Translations under genes and position numbers: made by a program | Shown here: positions 27,582 to 36,792 of the stretch, one piece after another | Layout of the letters: the number at the start of each line of letters is the position of its first letter | How positions within the stretch are numbered: position 1 is the stretch's first letter | The notes under the pieces: generated by a model | Database searches by the model: none | What the model was told of the DNA's origin: nothing | Seen by the model: only the letters and a program-made list of their open reading frames with translations | Source: an uncultured Alphaproteobacteria bacterium | GTDB taxonomy: Bacteria; Pseudomonadota; Alphaproteobacteria; HIMB59 | Direction: 5' to 3' | Length of the DNA: 64,000 bases | NCBI GenBank assembly: GCA_902521795.1 | Contig: CABYSX010000004.1 | Coordinates: 1-64,000 of the forward strand

Positions 27582-28347
27582 TTTCCTTAGCTCGTTTATA
27601 AGCCTTATGTAGTGTTGTGTATATTATTTTTTCTATTTTTTGCGACTTTATATAATTAACACCTGCCTGAGTAGTGCCTTTCTTACTAGAAATAGAACTA
27701 ATAAAACTATCTAACATTTTAGATGTGGTGTTAATTTCTAATACATTTTTGAATAATTCTAATACTTCTAATTCATTTATGTTGAATGGCTTAGCAAGTT
27801 TTTTTGATGCTTTAACAAAACTACTAACTATATAGGCAATAAATGCAGGCCCACTTCCATAAACTGATGTAGCAAAGTTAATTTGGTCTTCATTAATAAC
27901 ATTTATAATTATTCCAAAAGAGGACAATAATTTCATTAGATTACTACTCATTAATTTTTTATTTTTTACATAAAGATGAGTTTGAGATTTATTGTTAGAT
28001 GCCATAACATTTGGCATAATTCTTATAATTTTTTTAGTTTTTAAAATTTGCTCTATAGTTTTGAATTTTATACCAGCCATACAAGAGATAACTATTGTAT
28101 CTTTTGAAAGGTATTTTTGAAATTGAGTTCCAGTACTTAAAAAAGTCTTAGGTCTAGTAAGAAGAAAAACATAATCATAAGTGTGATTATTTTTTAATAT
28201 TTTTTTTTTTAAATTAATATTTTTTAACTCACTCTTTGAGTTTAAAGCATAGATATTTAATAGACTTAATAGTTTTTTGGAAATTAATGATTTAGCTAAG
28301 TGACCATAACCAATAAAAAGAGCTTTTGGCTTAAGCGTGGCCAACAA
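27547..28347 (-). CDS. proC: Pyrroline-5-carboxylate reductase
   Basis: This 266-residue ProC reduces pyrroline-5-carboxylate to proline with NAD(P)H. The Rossmann start (FIGYGHLAKSL), ISCMAGI, RIMPNVMA, the catalytic-domain motif SVYGSGPAFIAYI and SSKKGTTQAGVNYI match the family. The normal dinucleotide motif GxGxMG is relaxed to GYGHLA. The start is a TTG at 28347 inside the end of the ybjN-like gene (17-nt overlap). A lysine-rich tail follows the last conserved helix. Confidence 0.9.
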   Translation of the reverse strand: MLATLKPKALFIGYGHLAKSLISKKLLSLLNIYALNSKSELKNINLKKKILKNNHTYDYVFLLTRPKTFLSTGTQFQKYLSKDTIVISCMAGIKFKTIEQILKTKKIIRIMPNVMASNNKSQTHLYVKNKKLMSSNLMKLLSSFGIIINVINEDQINFATSVYGSGPAFIAYIVSSFVKASKKLAKPFNINELEVLELFKNVLEINTTSKMLDSFISSISSKKGTTQAGVNYIKSQKIEKIIYTTLHKAYKRAKEIDSEQKSAKTK

Positions 28348-28792
28348 TTTTTTGATTAATTAAAGTTTGTGTAGTCTCAACAACTTTATCTCCTTTTAAT
28401 AGGACAGAGACTAAATGATTAAATTCAGATAAAATATTTTCTAAATAACTTCTTATATCTTCTGCTGTTACTTTCCCTGAAATTGGGAGACTATGTTTAT
28501 AAATAATTTTATTATTATTGATTTGTTTCAATGTTCCAATTACGAGATTATTGTTAATTTTGTTCATACGATTAGTAAGAAAGCTATACTCATAATTGTC
28601 AATACTGAATGATGATATAAGGACTTTTAAGTCATCGATCCATTGAAAATCCATGATAACTTTTTGTTCATGTATTTCAGTTAGAAGTGAAATATCATTA
28701 TTTTTGTAACTTTTAGATGATTGTTTCACATTAAATATATCTTCGAGAAGAGAAATAGGGCTAGAATCAATGTTTTTATCACTCATACACAA
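28331..28792 (-). CDS. YbjN-domain protein
   Basis: This 153-residue protein resembles the YbjN family (type III secretion chaperone-like fold), found next to proC in many alphaproteobacteria. It has an N-terminal helix, a beta-rich middle (ISSFSIDNYEYSFLTNRMNKI with LVIGTLKQ) and a long C-terminal helix. Function is unknown; YbjN in E. coli affects stress responses. Two ATG codons are possible, at 28792 and 28786; the second gives MSDKN and may be the true start. It heads the ybjN-proC-unknown-csaA operon. Confidence 0.75.
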   Translation of the reverse strand: MCMSDKNIDSSPISLLEDIFNVKQSSKSYKNNDISLLTEIHEQKVIMDFQWIDDLKVLISSFSIDNYEYSFLTNRMNKINNNLVIGTLKQINNNKIIYKHSLPISGKVTAEDIRSYLENILSEFNHLVSVLLKGDKVVETTQTLINQKIVGHA

Positions 28793-28818
28793 TATGTATC
28801 ACATTAACTCTCTTAGTA

Positions 28819-28836
28819 AACACTATATATAGTGTT
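28819..28836. promoter_or_regulatory. 18-bp perfect palindrome upstream of the ybjN-proC operon
   Basis: AACACTATATATAGTGTT is a perfect 18-bp palindrome. It lies 26 nt before the ybjN start (minus strand) in the longest gap between confident genes in the window (28793-29019). It could be an operator for a dimeric regulator or contain a promoter -10 region (TATATA). It lacks a GC-rich stem and T-run, so a terminator is less likely. Confidence 0.35.
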
Positions 28837-28859
28837 ATAAGGCATGTTTTTGTTAAAAT

Positions 28860-29093
28860 TTAACCTTTTCTGTTGATTAAATATTTCTTTAATTTTAAAA
28901 AATCTGATTTTATGTCATTGAAGATCTGAGCCACTTCAACTGAATTATAAAGAAATTTTGATAACTTTAGGTAAAGTTTATCTTTGTGTGAGACATAAGT
29001 TGTATTATTAGTTTTAAAAGTGTTTGAGTATCCAAATTTTTTATCACCTGTTGCTTTTGAACTATTTGGTTTAACCATTAGATGGTACAGCAT
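28860..29093 (-). CDS. Doubtful small ORF, possible UbiK-like remnant
   Basis: This minus-strand frame could encode up to 77 residues. Its last 40 residues (from KDKLYLKLSKFLYN to INRKG) form an amphipathic helix resembling in spacing the start of UbiK/YqiC accessory proteins, whose gene is often next to lgt. The only in-frame ATG (29093) would put 74 nt inside lgt on the opposite strand. Another ATG at 28996-28994 is one base out of frame, so a frameshift or sequence error is possible. Nothing else supports expression, and it may be a decayed gene or chance. Confidence 0.25.
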   Translation of the reverse strand: MLYHLMVKPNSSKATGDKKFGYSNTFKTNNTTYVSHKDKLYLKLSKFLYNSVEVAQIFNDIKSDFLKLKKYLINRKG

Positions 29094-29796
29094 ATCTTAT
29101 ATAATTGGATTTATTTACTTCTATTTTTTCGCATTAAGTAATTTAAATCGATTTAATTTGAATAAGAAAAAACTCGAAGATTTATTTTTTTATTTATTTT
29201 TATCAGTAATAATTGGTGGGAGATTAGGATATATAATTTTTTACGATATAAATTTCTATTTACAAAACCCATTTGAAATAATTAAAGTTTGGCAAGGAGG
29301 TATGTCTTTTCATGGAGCTTTAATTGGTATTATCTTAACAACTATTGTATATTCAAAAAGAAATAATATTTCTATTTTTCTATTATCTGATCTTCTAAGT
29401 ATTACAGCACCAGTGGGATTGTTTTTAGGAAGAATATCTAATTTTCTAAACCAAGAACTAATAGGTAGACCAACGGAGTTTTTTTTAAGTATTAGCTATC
29501 CAAATGAAGATATCTATAGGCACATTTCCCAAATTTATGAAGCAATTTTTGAAGGATTAATACCTGCTATTCTACTTTTAATAATTTTTTACAAGTATAA
29601 AATAAAAAATGGTTTAATAACCTCTATATTTTTAATTAATTATGGATTATCTAGAATAATTATTGAAAATTTTAGGGAGCCAGACTTTCAATTAGGCTTA
29701 AAATTTGATTTTATATCTCAAGGCCAAATATTATCAGTTCCAATTGTTATTCTTGGTTTTATATTTCTATATTTATGTCAATACAAACAAAGATAG
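29020..29796 (+). CDS. lgt: Prolipoprotein diacylglyceryl transferase
   Basis: Lgt (258 residues) is an inner-membrane enzyme that attaches diacylglycerol from phosphatidylglycerol to the lipobox Cys of prolipoproteins. Family signs are the opening SPVAFELFGLTIRWY, GGRLGYI, GGMSFHGAL and the signature GRISNFLNQELIGRPT. Seven helices are predicted. The GTG at 29020 fits the family N terminus. The window has candidate substrates, for example the lipoproteins at 14066-14650 and 54307-54777. The last 22 nt overlap the next gene. Confidence 0.95.
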   Translation: MFEYPNFLSPVAFELFGLTIRWYSISYIIGFIYFYFFALSNLNRFNLNKKKLEDLFFYLFLSVIIGGRLGYIIFYDINFYLQNPFEIIKVWQGGMSFHGALIGIILTTIVYSKRNNISIFLLSDLLSITAPVGLFLGRISNFLNQELIGRPTEFFLSISYPNEDIYRHISQIYEAIFEGLIPAILLLIIFYKYKIKNGLITSIFLINYGLSRIIIENFREPDFQLGLKFDFISQGQILSVPIVILGFIFLYLCQYKQR

Positions 29797-30791
29797 ATAC
29801 TATTATTAAGTCGGTTGGTTCAATTAATATACAAGATTTTGTTGAGCTCTCTAATTTTGATAAGACATCAGGTTTTTATAATAAACCTAATATTGAAAAA
29901 ATTGGTACAAGTGGCCAATTTATTACATCTCCAGAGATATCCTCTCTTTTTAGTATTGCCATTACTAATCAGTTTTTAAAAGAGTTTCCAAAAGTAAAAA
30001 ATGTAAATTTATTTGAGTTAGGGCCTGGGAATGGGCTACTATCTATGGATATATATCATTACCTTAAGTCAAAAAATATCAATGTAAATGATCTTACTTT
30101 ATTGGAGAAAAGTGAATACTTTAGGGAAAAAATTTCAGAGAAATCAGAAGTCAAAGTAAATTTTATTAAAAATATATACGAATATAAAATTGATAATGGA
30201 GATGTAGTGTTTATTTATTCAAATGAATTTTTTGATGCTATCGGGTCAAAACAATTTATTTACAACAATGGTAATTTCAATGAGATAAAAATATCAAAAA
30301 ATAATAACGAGTATTTACTAATTAAGGATAGTACAATAATTTCTAGGGAATTATTAAATTACTATTCAAGTTACAACTTTAAAGATAATGACATTTTAGA
30401 GCACTCAAATTTAATATTAAATATACTAAGTGATATTCAAAAATTAGAGTGTAAAAAATATTTTTTTACTACAACTGATTACGGTTATACAAAATTACCT
30501 TTTAAAAGCACTCTTAGACTATTATCTAATCATAAAAAATTAAACTTATTTGATAAATTTGAAAATGTAGACTATTCCTTTGGTGTTAATTTTGAATTAA
30601 TGAATAGCTTTTTTCTGAAAAATAATCCATCAATAATCTATCAAAAAGATCTAATTCTTAATAATCTTCCAAGTGAATATTTAAAATCGTCTGATAAGAG
30701 CATTAAAGAGATGATTGACTTAATTAGTGGGAAAAAGTTTGGAGGTATGGGTACATCATTTTTAAACCTTTCTTTTAAAAAAAATGAGTAA
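29775..30791 (+). CDS. SAM-dependent methyltransferase, NDUFAF7/MidA family
   Basis: This 338-residue class I methyltransferase is of the COG1565/NDUFAF7 type. Motifs include SGQFITSPEISSLF near the N terminus, the SAM-binding LFELGPGNGLLSMDI and the SNEFFDAIGSKQF segment. The mitochondrial homologue dimethylates an Arg of complex I subunit NDUFS2 during assembly; the bacterial role may be similar but is not shown. It overlaps lgt by 22 nt and pgeF by 8 nt, as in the conserved lgt-methyltransferase-pgeF run of alphaproteobacteria. Confidence 0.9.
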   Translation: MSIQTKIDTIIKSVGSINIQDFVELSNFDKTSGFYNKPNIEKIGTSGQFITSPEISSLFSIAITNQFLKEFPKVKNVNLFELGPGNGLLSMDIYHYLKSKNINVNDLTLLEKSEYFREKISEKSEVKVNFIKNIYEYKIDNGDVVFIYSNEFFDAIGSKQFIYNNGNFNEIKISKNNNEYLLIKDSTIISRELLNYYSSYNFKDNDILEHSNLILNILSDIQKLECKKYFFTTTDYGYTKLPFKSTLRLLSNHKKLNLFDKFENVDYSFGVNFELMNSFFLKNNPSIIYQKDLILNNLPSEYLKSSDKSIKEMIDLISGKKFGGMGTSFLNLSFKKNE

Positions 30792-31497
30792 ATCTGTAAA
30801 ATTTAAATTTTTTAATAATAAAAATGGTAAATCAAAAGGTATTTATAGTTCTCTTAATTGTGGATTAAAATCTCAAGATAATTTACAAAATGTTAAAAAA
30901 AATATTGAAATTGCAAAATTGAGCATATCTAAAAAAGAAAAGACTTTAATTATCCCCAACCAATTACACTCAAATAAATGTCTTATAGTGAGGAATAATA
31001 AATTTGAATATAACTGTGACGGTATTGTAGCACAGGGTGATAATTTTGTTCTTGGAATTACAACTGCAGATTGTTTACCAATAATATTTATTGATTACCA
31101 AAATGAAGTTATAGGTATTTGCCATGCAGGATGGAAAGGTTTAAAGAGAGGAATTATTGAAAATACTGTAGATAAAATGCTCAAAATTGGCTCAAAAAGA
31201 TCTAACTTAAGAACATTTATTGGACCTTGTATCAGAAAATACTCTTATGAGGTATCAATAGAATTTATTAATAGCATGAATTTAAATGACACAGATTTTT
31301 ATACTAGAAAAAATGATAGGTATTTTTTTGACCTTCCTAAACTTGCTAAAGTTAAATTAAACAGCTTAGGGATTTTCAAAATTGTAGACTCCAAAATAGA
31401 TACTTATAAAAACAAAAATTACTTTAGTTATCGAAGGAGTATTCATCAAAGATTAAAAGATTATGGAAGAAATATTAGCCTAGTATCAATAAATTAA
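30784..31497 (+). CDS. pgeF: Peptidoglycan editing factor PgeF (laccase-domain protein)
   Basis: PgeF (237 residues, formerly YfiH or polyphenol oxidase) removes mis-incorporated L-Ser from peptidoglycan precursors and belongs to the purine nucleosidase/laccase-domain superfamily. Zinc- and copper-type ligands are visible in ITTADCLPIIF and CHAGWKGLKRG, with FIGPCI and the ending segment SYRRSIHQRLKDYGR. Length and order are typical. It follows the methyltransferase gene by overlap and precedes prs by 42 nt. Confidence 0.93.
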   Translation: MSKSVKFKFFNNKNGKSKGIYSSLNCGLKSQDNLQNVKKNIEIAKLSISKKEKTLIIPNQLHSNKCLIVRNNKFEYNCDGIVAQGDNFVLGITTADCLPIIFIDYQNEVIGICHAGWKGLKRGIIENTVDKMLKIGSKRSNLRTFIGPCIRKYSYEVSIEFINSMNLNDTDFYTRKNDRYFFDLPKLAKVKLNSLGIFKIVDSKIDTYKNKNYFSYRRSIHQRLKDYGRNISLVSIN

Positions 31498-31539
31498 CTT
31501 TGTATGGATATATATTTTACTATATAACTCAGTTAACTT

Positions 31540-32466
31540 ATGAAAATTATTTCTGGAAATAGTAACATTGAGTTATCTAAAGAGATTTCAGAATATCTTA
31601 AAATACCCCTATCTAAAACAACTATGACAAGATTTTCTGATAAGGAGATATTTGTTGAAATTGCTGAAAATGTAAGAGGAGAGGATGTTTTTTTAATACA
31701 ATCAACTTCATTCCCTGCTAATGACAATTTAATGGAGTTATTAGTTGCAATTGATGCTTTAAAAAGAGGATCTGCTAAAAGAATTACTGCTGTATTACCA
31801 TATTTTGGTTATGCCAGACAGGACCGAAAAACTGGGCCAAGAACTCCTATTTCGGCTAAACTAGTCGCTAATTTAATTACAACAGCAGGCGCCAATAGAG
31901 TTTTAACTATGGATTTACACGCAGGACAAATTCAAGGGTTTTTTGATATCCCATTGGATAATCTTTATGCATTAAATATGTTTGTAAATGATATCAAATC
32001 AAATAAAAGAGATGAGAACTTAGTATTTGTCTCTCCGGATGTTGGTGGTGTTCTTAGGGCCAGAGCATTTGCAAAAAAACTCAACGCTGACTTAGCTATA
32101 ATAGATAAACGTAGGGATGCTCCTGGTGTCTCGAATGCTATGAATGTTATAGGATCAGTCGATGGCAAGAAATGTATAATTGTTGATGATTTAGTTGATT
32201 CAGGAGGAACTATTTGTAACGCAGCAAAAGCTCTAAAAGAAAAGGGAGCTACTCATGTTTATGGTTATTGTTCCCATGGTGTATACTCTGGAAAAGCTTT
32301 AGAAAACATTAATAATTCTGTTTTAGAAGAAATGGTTTGTACCAATACTATTAAGCCCACATTTGAAGTTCCGACTGGTATGAGGTATTTGTCAGTGGCG
32401 CCACTATTTGGAGAGGCAATAATGCGCATAAATAACGAAACTTCTATATCTTCTCTGTTTGATTAA
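31540..32466 (+). CDS. prs: Ribose-phosphate pyrophosphokinase
   Basis: PRPP synthase (308 residues) makes 5-phosphoribosyl pyrophosphate from ribose-5-phosphate and ATP for nucleotide, His and Trp synthesis. Motifs: [20 protein letters not shown] (partly), [25 protein letters not shown] and the PRPP-binding loop [11 protein letters not shown]. Length is normal. The 42-nt leader lacks a Shine-Dalgarno sequence. Confidence 0.98.
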   Translation: MKIISGNSNIELSKEISEYLKIPLSKTTMTRFSDKEIFVEIAENVRGEDVFLIQSTSFPANDNLMELLVAIDALKRGSAKRITAVLPYFGYARQDRKTGPRTPISAKLVANLITTAGANRVLTMDLHAGQIQGFFDIPLDNLYALNMFVNDIKSNKRDENLVFVSPDVGGVLRARAFAKKLNADLAIIDKRRDAPGVSNAMNVIGSVDGKKCIIVDDLVDSGGTICNAAKALKEKGATHVYGYCSHGVYSGKALENINNSVLEEMVCTNTIKPTFEVPTGMRYLSVAPLFGEAIMRINNETSISSLFD

Positions 32467-32495
32467 TCTAAGTTTTTATTGTATAAACTCAGCCT

Positions 32496-33149
32496 ATGAA
32501 AATCAGTGGAAATATACCCGCGAAAGAACGTAAAAAAGGTAATACTAATCCCTATTTTGATGAGGGTTTAATACCCTCTATCATATATGGAGGGAACACC
32601 GATCCTGTTATGGTTGCGGTGGACACTATTCAGCTTAAAAAAAGATTTGAAGAAGGTGGCTTCTATTCAAAAATATTTGAGGTAGAGTTTGGTGATAAAA
32701 AAGAAGCTGTAATTGTAAAAAGTATTCAAAGGCATAAAGTTAAACACAGTCCTATTCATGTAGACTTTCAAAGAGTTGATGAAAAAACAAGAATAGTCAT
32801 TGCTGTGCCCGTTGAATTCACCGATCAAGAATTATCTCCAGGATTGAAACAAGGCGGCATCTTAAACGTGGTCCGAAGAGAAATTGAACTTACTTGTCTC
32901 GCTAATAATATACCTGAAAAATTTGTTATATCGTTAGAAGGCAAGGAAATTGGTGATGATATAAGATTGAGCGCCGTAACTTTAACAGAAGGAATGAAGC
33001 CTACAATTCAAGGTAGAGACTTCATGTTAGCCACTGTTCAAGCACCAAAAGTTGAAAAAGAACCTGAACCTGAAGAGACAGAAGAAAGCACTGAAGAAAC
33101 AGCAGAAAAAGCTGAAGATAAGAAAGAAGAAGAAAAAGCAGCCGAATAA
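32496..33149 (+). CDS. rplY: Ribosomal protein bL25, CTC form
   Basis: This 217-residue bL25 is of the long general-stress (CTC) type that binds 5S rRNA in the large subunit. The N-terminal beta domain shows PSIIYGG and HSPIHVDFQRVDE, and the TL5-type C-terminal domain follows. The last 30 residues are strongly acidic (Glu-rich with Lys), a tail common in marine alphaproteobacteria. It begins 29 nt after prs and is followed by pth, the standard alphaproteobacterial order. Confidence 0.96.
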   Translation: MKISGNIPAKERKKGNTNPYFDEGLIPSIIYGGNTDPVMVAVDTIQLKKRFEEGGFYSKIFEVEFGDKKEAVIVKSIQRHKVKHSPIHVDFQRVDEKTRIVIAVPVEFTDQELSPGLKQGGILNVVRREIELTCLANNIPEKFVISLEGKEIGDDIRLSAVTLTEGMKPTIQGRDFMLATVQAPKVEKEPEPEETEESTEETAEKAEDKKEEEKAAE

Positions 33150-33163
33150 TATAGTCTTCCTAT

Positions 33164-33712
33164 ATGCTTACTCTATTTTGCTTAGGCAATCCCACTATCA
33201 AACATAAAAATAATCGTCATAACGCCGGTTTGTTACTTGGCGAATTTCTTGTTTATAAGTTAGAACTTAAATTAAAAAAATTTAAAAATTTTAAATTGAC
33301 TAACACTTTTCAGTTAGATGGTCATCAATGTCAGATTGCCTTATCTGAGAATTATATGAACGAGTCTGGAAATGGCATATTGAGTTTAAAAAGTAATAAA
33401 TTAAGTAAATCTGATGAAATATTTGTTTTATACGATGAGCTAGATTTAGATTTAGGTGAAATCAAAATAAAATATGCTGGAGGTAATGCTGGTCACAACG
33501 GACTAAGAAGCATTAGTAGTAAAATTGGAGATAACTATTGGAAGCTCAGAATTGGTATTAGTCATCCTGGGGAAAAAGATAAAGTAACACGTCATGTATT
33601 GGGCAACTTCAAAGTTGAAGAAAAGAAAAAACTTTTTTTATTATTTGAAGTCATATACTTAAATTTATCACAGATATTTGTTTCTAAACATTTATCCAAT
33701 CTAGGTATTTAA
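33164..33712 (+). CDS. pth: Peptidyl-tRNA hydrolase
   Basis: Pth (182 residues) frees tRNA from stalled peptidyl-tRNA. Conserved residues are seen in LGNP (Asn), RHNAG (catalytic His), YDELDLDLGEIK (Asp) and GGNAGHNGLRSI (Asn). The usual LGNPG is LGNPT here, a minor change. The stop (TAA, 33710-33712) directly abuts the GTG start of ychF. Confidence 0.96.
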   Translation: MLTLFCLGNPTIKHKNNRHNAGLLLGEFLVYKLELKLKKFKNFKLTNTFQLDGHQCQIALSENYMNESGNGILSLKSNKLSKSDEIFVLYDELDLDLGEIKIKYAGGNAGHNGLRSISSKIGDNYWKLRIGISHPGEKDKVTRHVLGNFKVEEKKKLFLLFEVIYLNLSQIFVSKHLSNLGI

Positions 33713-34798
33713 GTGAAGTGTGGGATCATAGGTCTTCCAAACGTAGGAAAATCTACTTTGTTTAACGCATTATGTGAAAATGAACAAGCTCTGGCAGCAA
33801 ATTATCCTTTTGCTACTATTGATCCTAATAGTTCTTTAGTAAGGGTGCCAGATGATAGAATCCAAAAATTATCTAAAATATGCAACCCGCAGAAAATTAT
33901 CCCTGCAGCTTTTGAAATTGTAGATATTGCAGGCTTAGTCAAAGGTGCCTCTAAAGGAGAAGGCTTGGGAAATGCATTTTTATCTCATATCAGATCAGTA
34001 AATGCTTTATTTCATATAGTAAGATGTTTTGAAGATGATGATATACAACATGTCGAAAATAGAATTGATCCTCTCGAAGATATTAAAATAATTAATGCAG
34101 AATTAGCATTGTCTGATTTAGAAATTTTAGAGAAAAATTATCAAAAATTAAAAAAAACTCAAAAAACAGAAGACGATAAAAAAAAAATATCAGTAATTGA
34201 AAAGGCAATAGAGCTTATCTCTAAAGAACAAAGAATATTAAATAATTTAGATAAAGATGAGATTGAATATTTGAGTATATTTCAATTAATTTCTATAAAA
34301 CCTGTTGTATATGTATGTAATGTTGATGAAAATTCCTCAGTAAATGGAAATTCGCATACGAAATCTATTGAAGAATATTCTAAATTGAATAATTCAGAAA
34401 CGCTTCTTATAAGTGCAAAAATTGAGTCAGAAATTTCACAAATAAGTGACATTGAAGAAAAAAAAATGTTTCTTGATAGTATGGGCCTTAAAGAAACTGG
34501 GTTGAAAAGAGTTATAAAAAAAGGCTATGCCCTTTTGAATTATATTAATTTTTTTACTGCTGGTGAGAAAGAATTAAGAGCTTGGACAATTTCTAAAGGT
34601 ACATTAGCACCAAGTGCTGCTGGTGAGATACATACTGATATGGAGAAAGGTTTCATTAGGGCTGAAACAATATCTTATGAGGATTATATTGAATACAATG
34701 GGGAGAGTGGTGCGAAAGAAAAAGGAAAATTAAGATTAGAAGGTAAAGAATATGAAGTAAATGACGGGGATGTCATGCACTTTTTGTTTAATGTTTGA
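33713..34798 (+). CDS. ychF: Redox-regulated ribosome-associated ATPase YchF
   Basis: YchF/Ola1 (361 residues) is an Obg-family P-loop protein that prefers ATP and binds ribosomes. The G1 loop GLPNVGKST, the switch region and G3 (DIAGLVKGAS), the coiled insertion and the C-terminal TGS-like domain (LRAWTISKGTLAPSAAGEIH, about 280-300) are present. It starts with GTG immediately after the pth stop. The last 11 nt overlap the convergent cytochrome c1 gene. Confidence 0.97.
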   Translation: MKCGIIGLPNVGKSTLFNALCENEQALAANYPFATIDPNSSLVRVPDDRIQKLSKICNPQKIIPAAFEIVDIAGLVKGASKGEGLGNAFLSHIRSVNALFHIVRCFEDDDIQHVENRIDPLEDIKIINAELALSDLEILEKNYQKLKKTQKTEDDKKKISVIEKAIELISKEQRILNNLDKDEIEYLSIFQLISIKPVVYVCNVDENSSVNGNSHTKSIEEYSKLNNSETLLISAKIESEISQISDIEEKKMFLDSMGLKETGLKRVIKKGYALLNYINFFTAGEKELRAWTISKGTLAPSAAGEIHTDMEKGFIRAETISYEDYIEYNGESGAKEKGKLRLEGKEYEVNDGDVMHFLFNV

Positions 34799-35540
34799 TA
34801 TCTCTCCAAATCTGTTGCTTTGAAATATAAGCAAGTACAAATAAAACTATTAAAAATAAAATAACCTTTAAACCCATTCTTTTTCTATCCTCTAAGCTTG
34901 GCTCTGCAGCCCAAGCTAAAAAAGTTGTAACATCAGTTGTCATTTGGTCCATAGAACTTTCAGTGCCATCATCATAATCAACTAAACCATCAGACAATGG
35001 TGATGTCATTGCAATTAAATTACCTGCCATATACTTGTTATAATGTTGGCCTTTGGGTACTTTCATGTCTTCTGGTGGATCGACGTAACCAAGCAATAAT
35101 GCTTTAACATAATCTGCACCTTTTGGTCTAGCTTTGACTATTAAAGATAAATCTGGGGGATAAGCACCGTTGTTTGCAGCCCGAGCAGCTTTAACATTTG
35201 GATAAGGATTTGCAAATTGATCTGATGGAATTCCATCTCTTTCAAACATTTCACCTTCATCATCGGGTCCGTCCAAAATTAAATGCTCTGCAGCTATTGC
35301 CTTAATGTGATCTTCGCTAAAACCAAGATCTCCAAGATTTCTGTAAGCGAGATAATTCATAGAATGGCACCCTGCACAAACCTCTCTGTATACTTTTAAG
35401 CCACGTTGAGCTGAGGCACGATCATATGTTCCAAAAAACCCTTTCCAAGACCAGTCATATTTTGGAATGTCAATTTTTGCACCTGCGCCATAGGAGTTAA
35501 AACTGAAAAGTAAAAAAAAGGCCAGAAGAGCTTTTCTCAT
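34788..35540 (-). CDS. petC: Cytochrome c1 of the bc1 complex
   Basis: Cytochrome c1 (250 residues) has a cleavable signal peptide (about 1-19), the heme site CAGCH at 55-59 followed by SMNYLAYRN, the Met ligand region NLIAMTSPL, and one C-terminal membrane helix (about 224-242). It carries electrons from the Rieske protein to a soluble cytochrome or the oxidase. It is encoded separately from cytochrome b, 2 nt downstream, unlike the fused form of Rhizobiales. Confidence 0.97.
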   Translation of the reverse strand: MRKALLAFFLLFSFNSYGAGAKIDIPKYDWSWKGFFGTYDRASAQRGLKVYREVCAGCHSMNYLAYRNLGDLGFSEDHIKAIAAEHLILDGPDDEGEMFERDGIPSDQFANPYPNVKAARAANNGAYPPDLSLIVKARPKGADYVKALLLGYVDPPEDMKVPKGQHYNKYMAGNLIAMTSPLSDGLVDYDDGTESSMDQMTTDVTTFLAWAAEPSLEDRKRMGLKVILFLIVLFVLAYISKQQIWRDIKH

Positions 35541-35542
35541 AT

Positions 35543-36787
35543 TTAAGCTTTTTTGCTTTGCAAGTAATTTGTAATAGTAAGTGGTTGTCTAGGGGTTTCC
35601 AGAAATCCTACAAGTGGAGCCAATACAAAAATAAATAAAAACCAATATGCGGTTCCAATCCTGGAGATAAGCACATAAATATCTTCAGCAGGTTTACCTC
35701 CTACATACATTAAGACCAAAAAGTTTACAGCAAATAAAAGAACACAATATCTCCAAATAGGTCTAAACAAACATGATCTAACTTTTGATGTGTCAAGCCA
35801 AGGAAGTAATCCTAGTGCAAGAATAGAACTAAACATTGCTATTACCCCACCAAGCTTATCAGGAATGGCTCTCAGAATAGCGTAAAAGGGTAAGAAATAC
35901 CATTCAGGCACAATATGTGCAGGAGTTATCATGGGATTCGCTTTAATATAATTATCAGAATGTCCTAATATATTTGGATAATAAAATAAAATGAAAGCCA
36001 TAATAATGAAAAAAAATAGAGCAGCATTTAGATCTTTTATTGTTACGTAAGGATGAAAGCTAACTGTTTCATCCCAGCTTTGAGGTTCTGAACCAGTTGG
36101 ATTATTTGAACCTGTCATATGGAGTGTAATGACATGAAATACAACTAAACCTACAATCGCAAAAGCTAACAACCAGTGCAATACATAAAAACGGTTAACG
36201 GCAGAGTCCCCAACGGTAAAATCACCAAGAAGTAGCTGTAATATTGCATCACCCACAACAGGGATAGCTGAGAAAAGATTTGTTATAACAGTTGCTCCCC
36301 AGTATGACATCTGACCCCATGGAAGTGTGTATCCTAAAAAAGCAGTTGCCATCATTAACATGAACATCGTCAAACCGAAAATATATACTAACTCACGAGG
36401 GGCTTTGTATGACCCAAAATATAAGGCTCTGAAGATATGAATAAAAGTAGCTATAAAGAAAAATGAAACTAAGTTGGCATGAAGGTATCTTATTAACCAA
36501 CCAAAACTGACATCTCTCATAATTCTTTCTACAGAGTCAAAAGCATCTTCAGCTGAGGGCTTGTAATGAAATCCTAAAAATATACCAGTTAAAATTAAAC
36601 CTATTAAACAAAACATAGCAATACCACCAAAAGACCAAAAATAATTTAATGATTTTGGAACTGGAAATTTTAGATATTCAGCTTCCATCATTCTTATCAG
36701 TGGGAGCCTAGAGTCAATCCAACCCTTTATACCAGTATAGGGAGAGTTTAATGTTTTTTTATATCCTTGTAATTGATCTGAGCTCAT
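35543..36787 (-). CDS. petB: Cytochrome b of the bc1 complex
   Basis: Cytochrome b (414 residues) is the eight-helix core of complex III and holds two b hemes and both quinone sites. Heme-ligand histidines lie in RYLHANLVSFFF and HWLLAF..VFHVITLH, and the Qo-site signature PEWYFLPFYAILR is intact. The length is that of full-length cytochrome b, not the split cytochrome b6 form. It is followed 2 nt later by petC and preceded by petA (5 nt), the standard petABC operon. Confidence 0.97.
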   Translation of the reverse strand: MSSDQLQGYKKTLNSPYTGIKGWIDSRLPLIRMMEAEYLKFPVPKSLNYFWSFGGIAMFCLIGLILTGIFLGFHYKPSAEDAFDSVERIMRDVSFGWLIRYLHANLVSFFFIATFIHIFRALYFGSYKAPRELVYIFGLTMFMLMMATAFLGYTLPWGQMSYWGATVITNLFSAIPVVGDAILQLLLGDFTVGDSAVNRFYVLHWLLAFAIVGLVVFHVITLHMTGSNNPTGSEPQSWDETVSFHPYVTIKDLNAALFFFIIMAFILFYYPNILGHSDNYIKANPMITPAHIVPEWYFLPFYAILRAIPDKLGGVIAMFSSILALGLLPWLDTSKVRSCLFRPIWRYCVLLFAVNFLVLMYVGGKPAEDIYVLISRIGTAYWFLFIFVLAPLVGFLETPRQPLTITNYLQSKKA

Positions 36788-36792
36788 TAATT

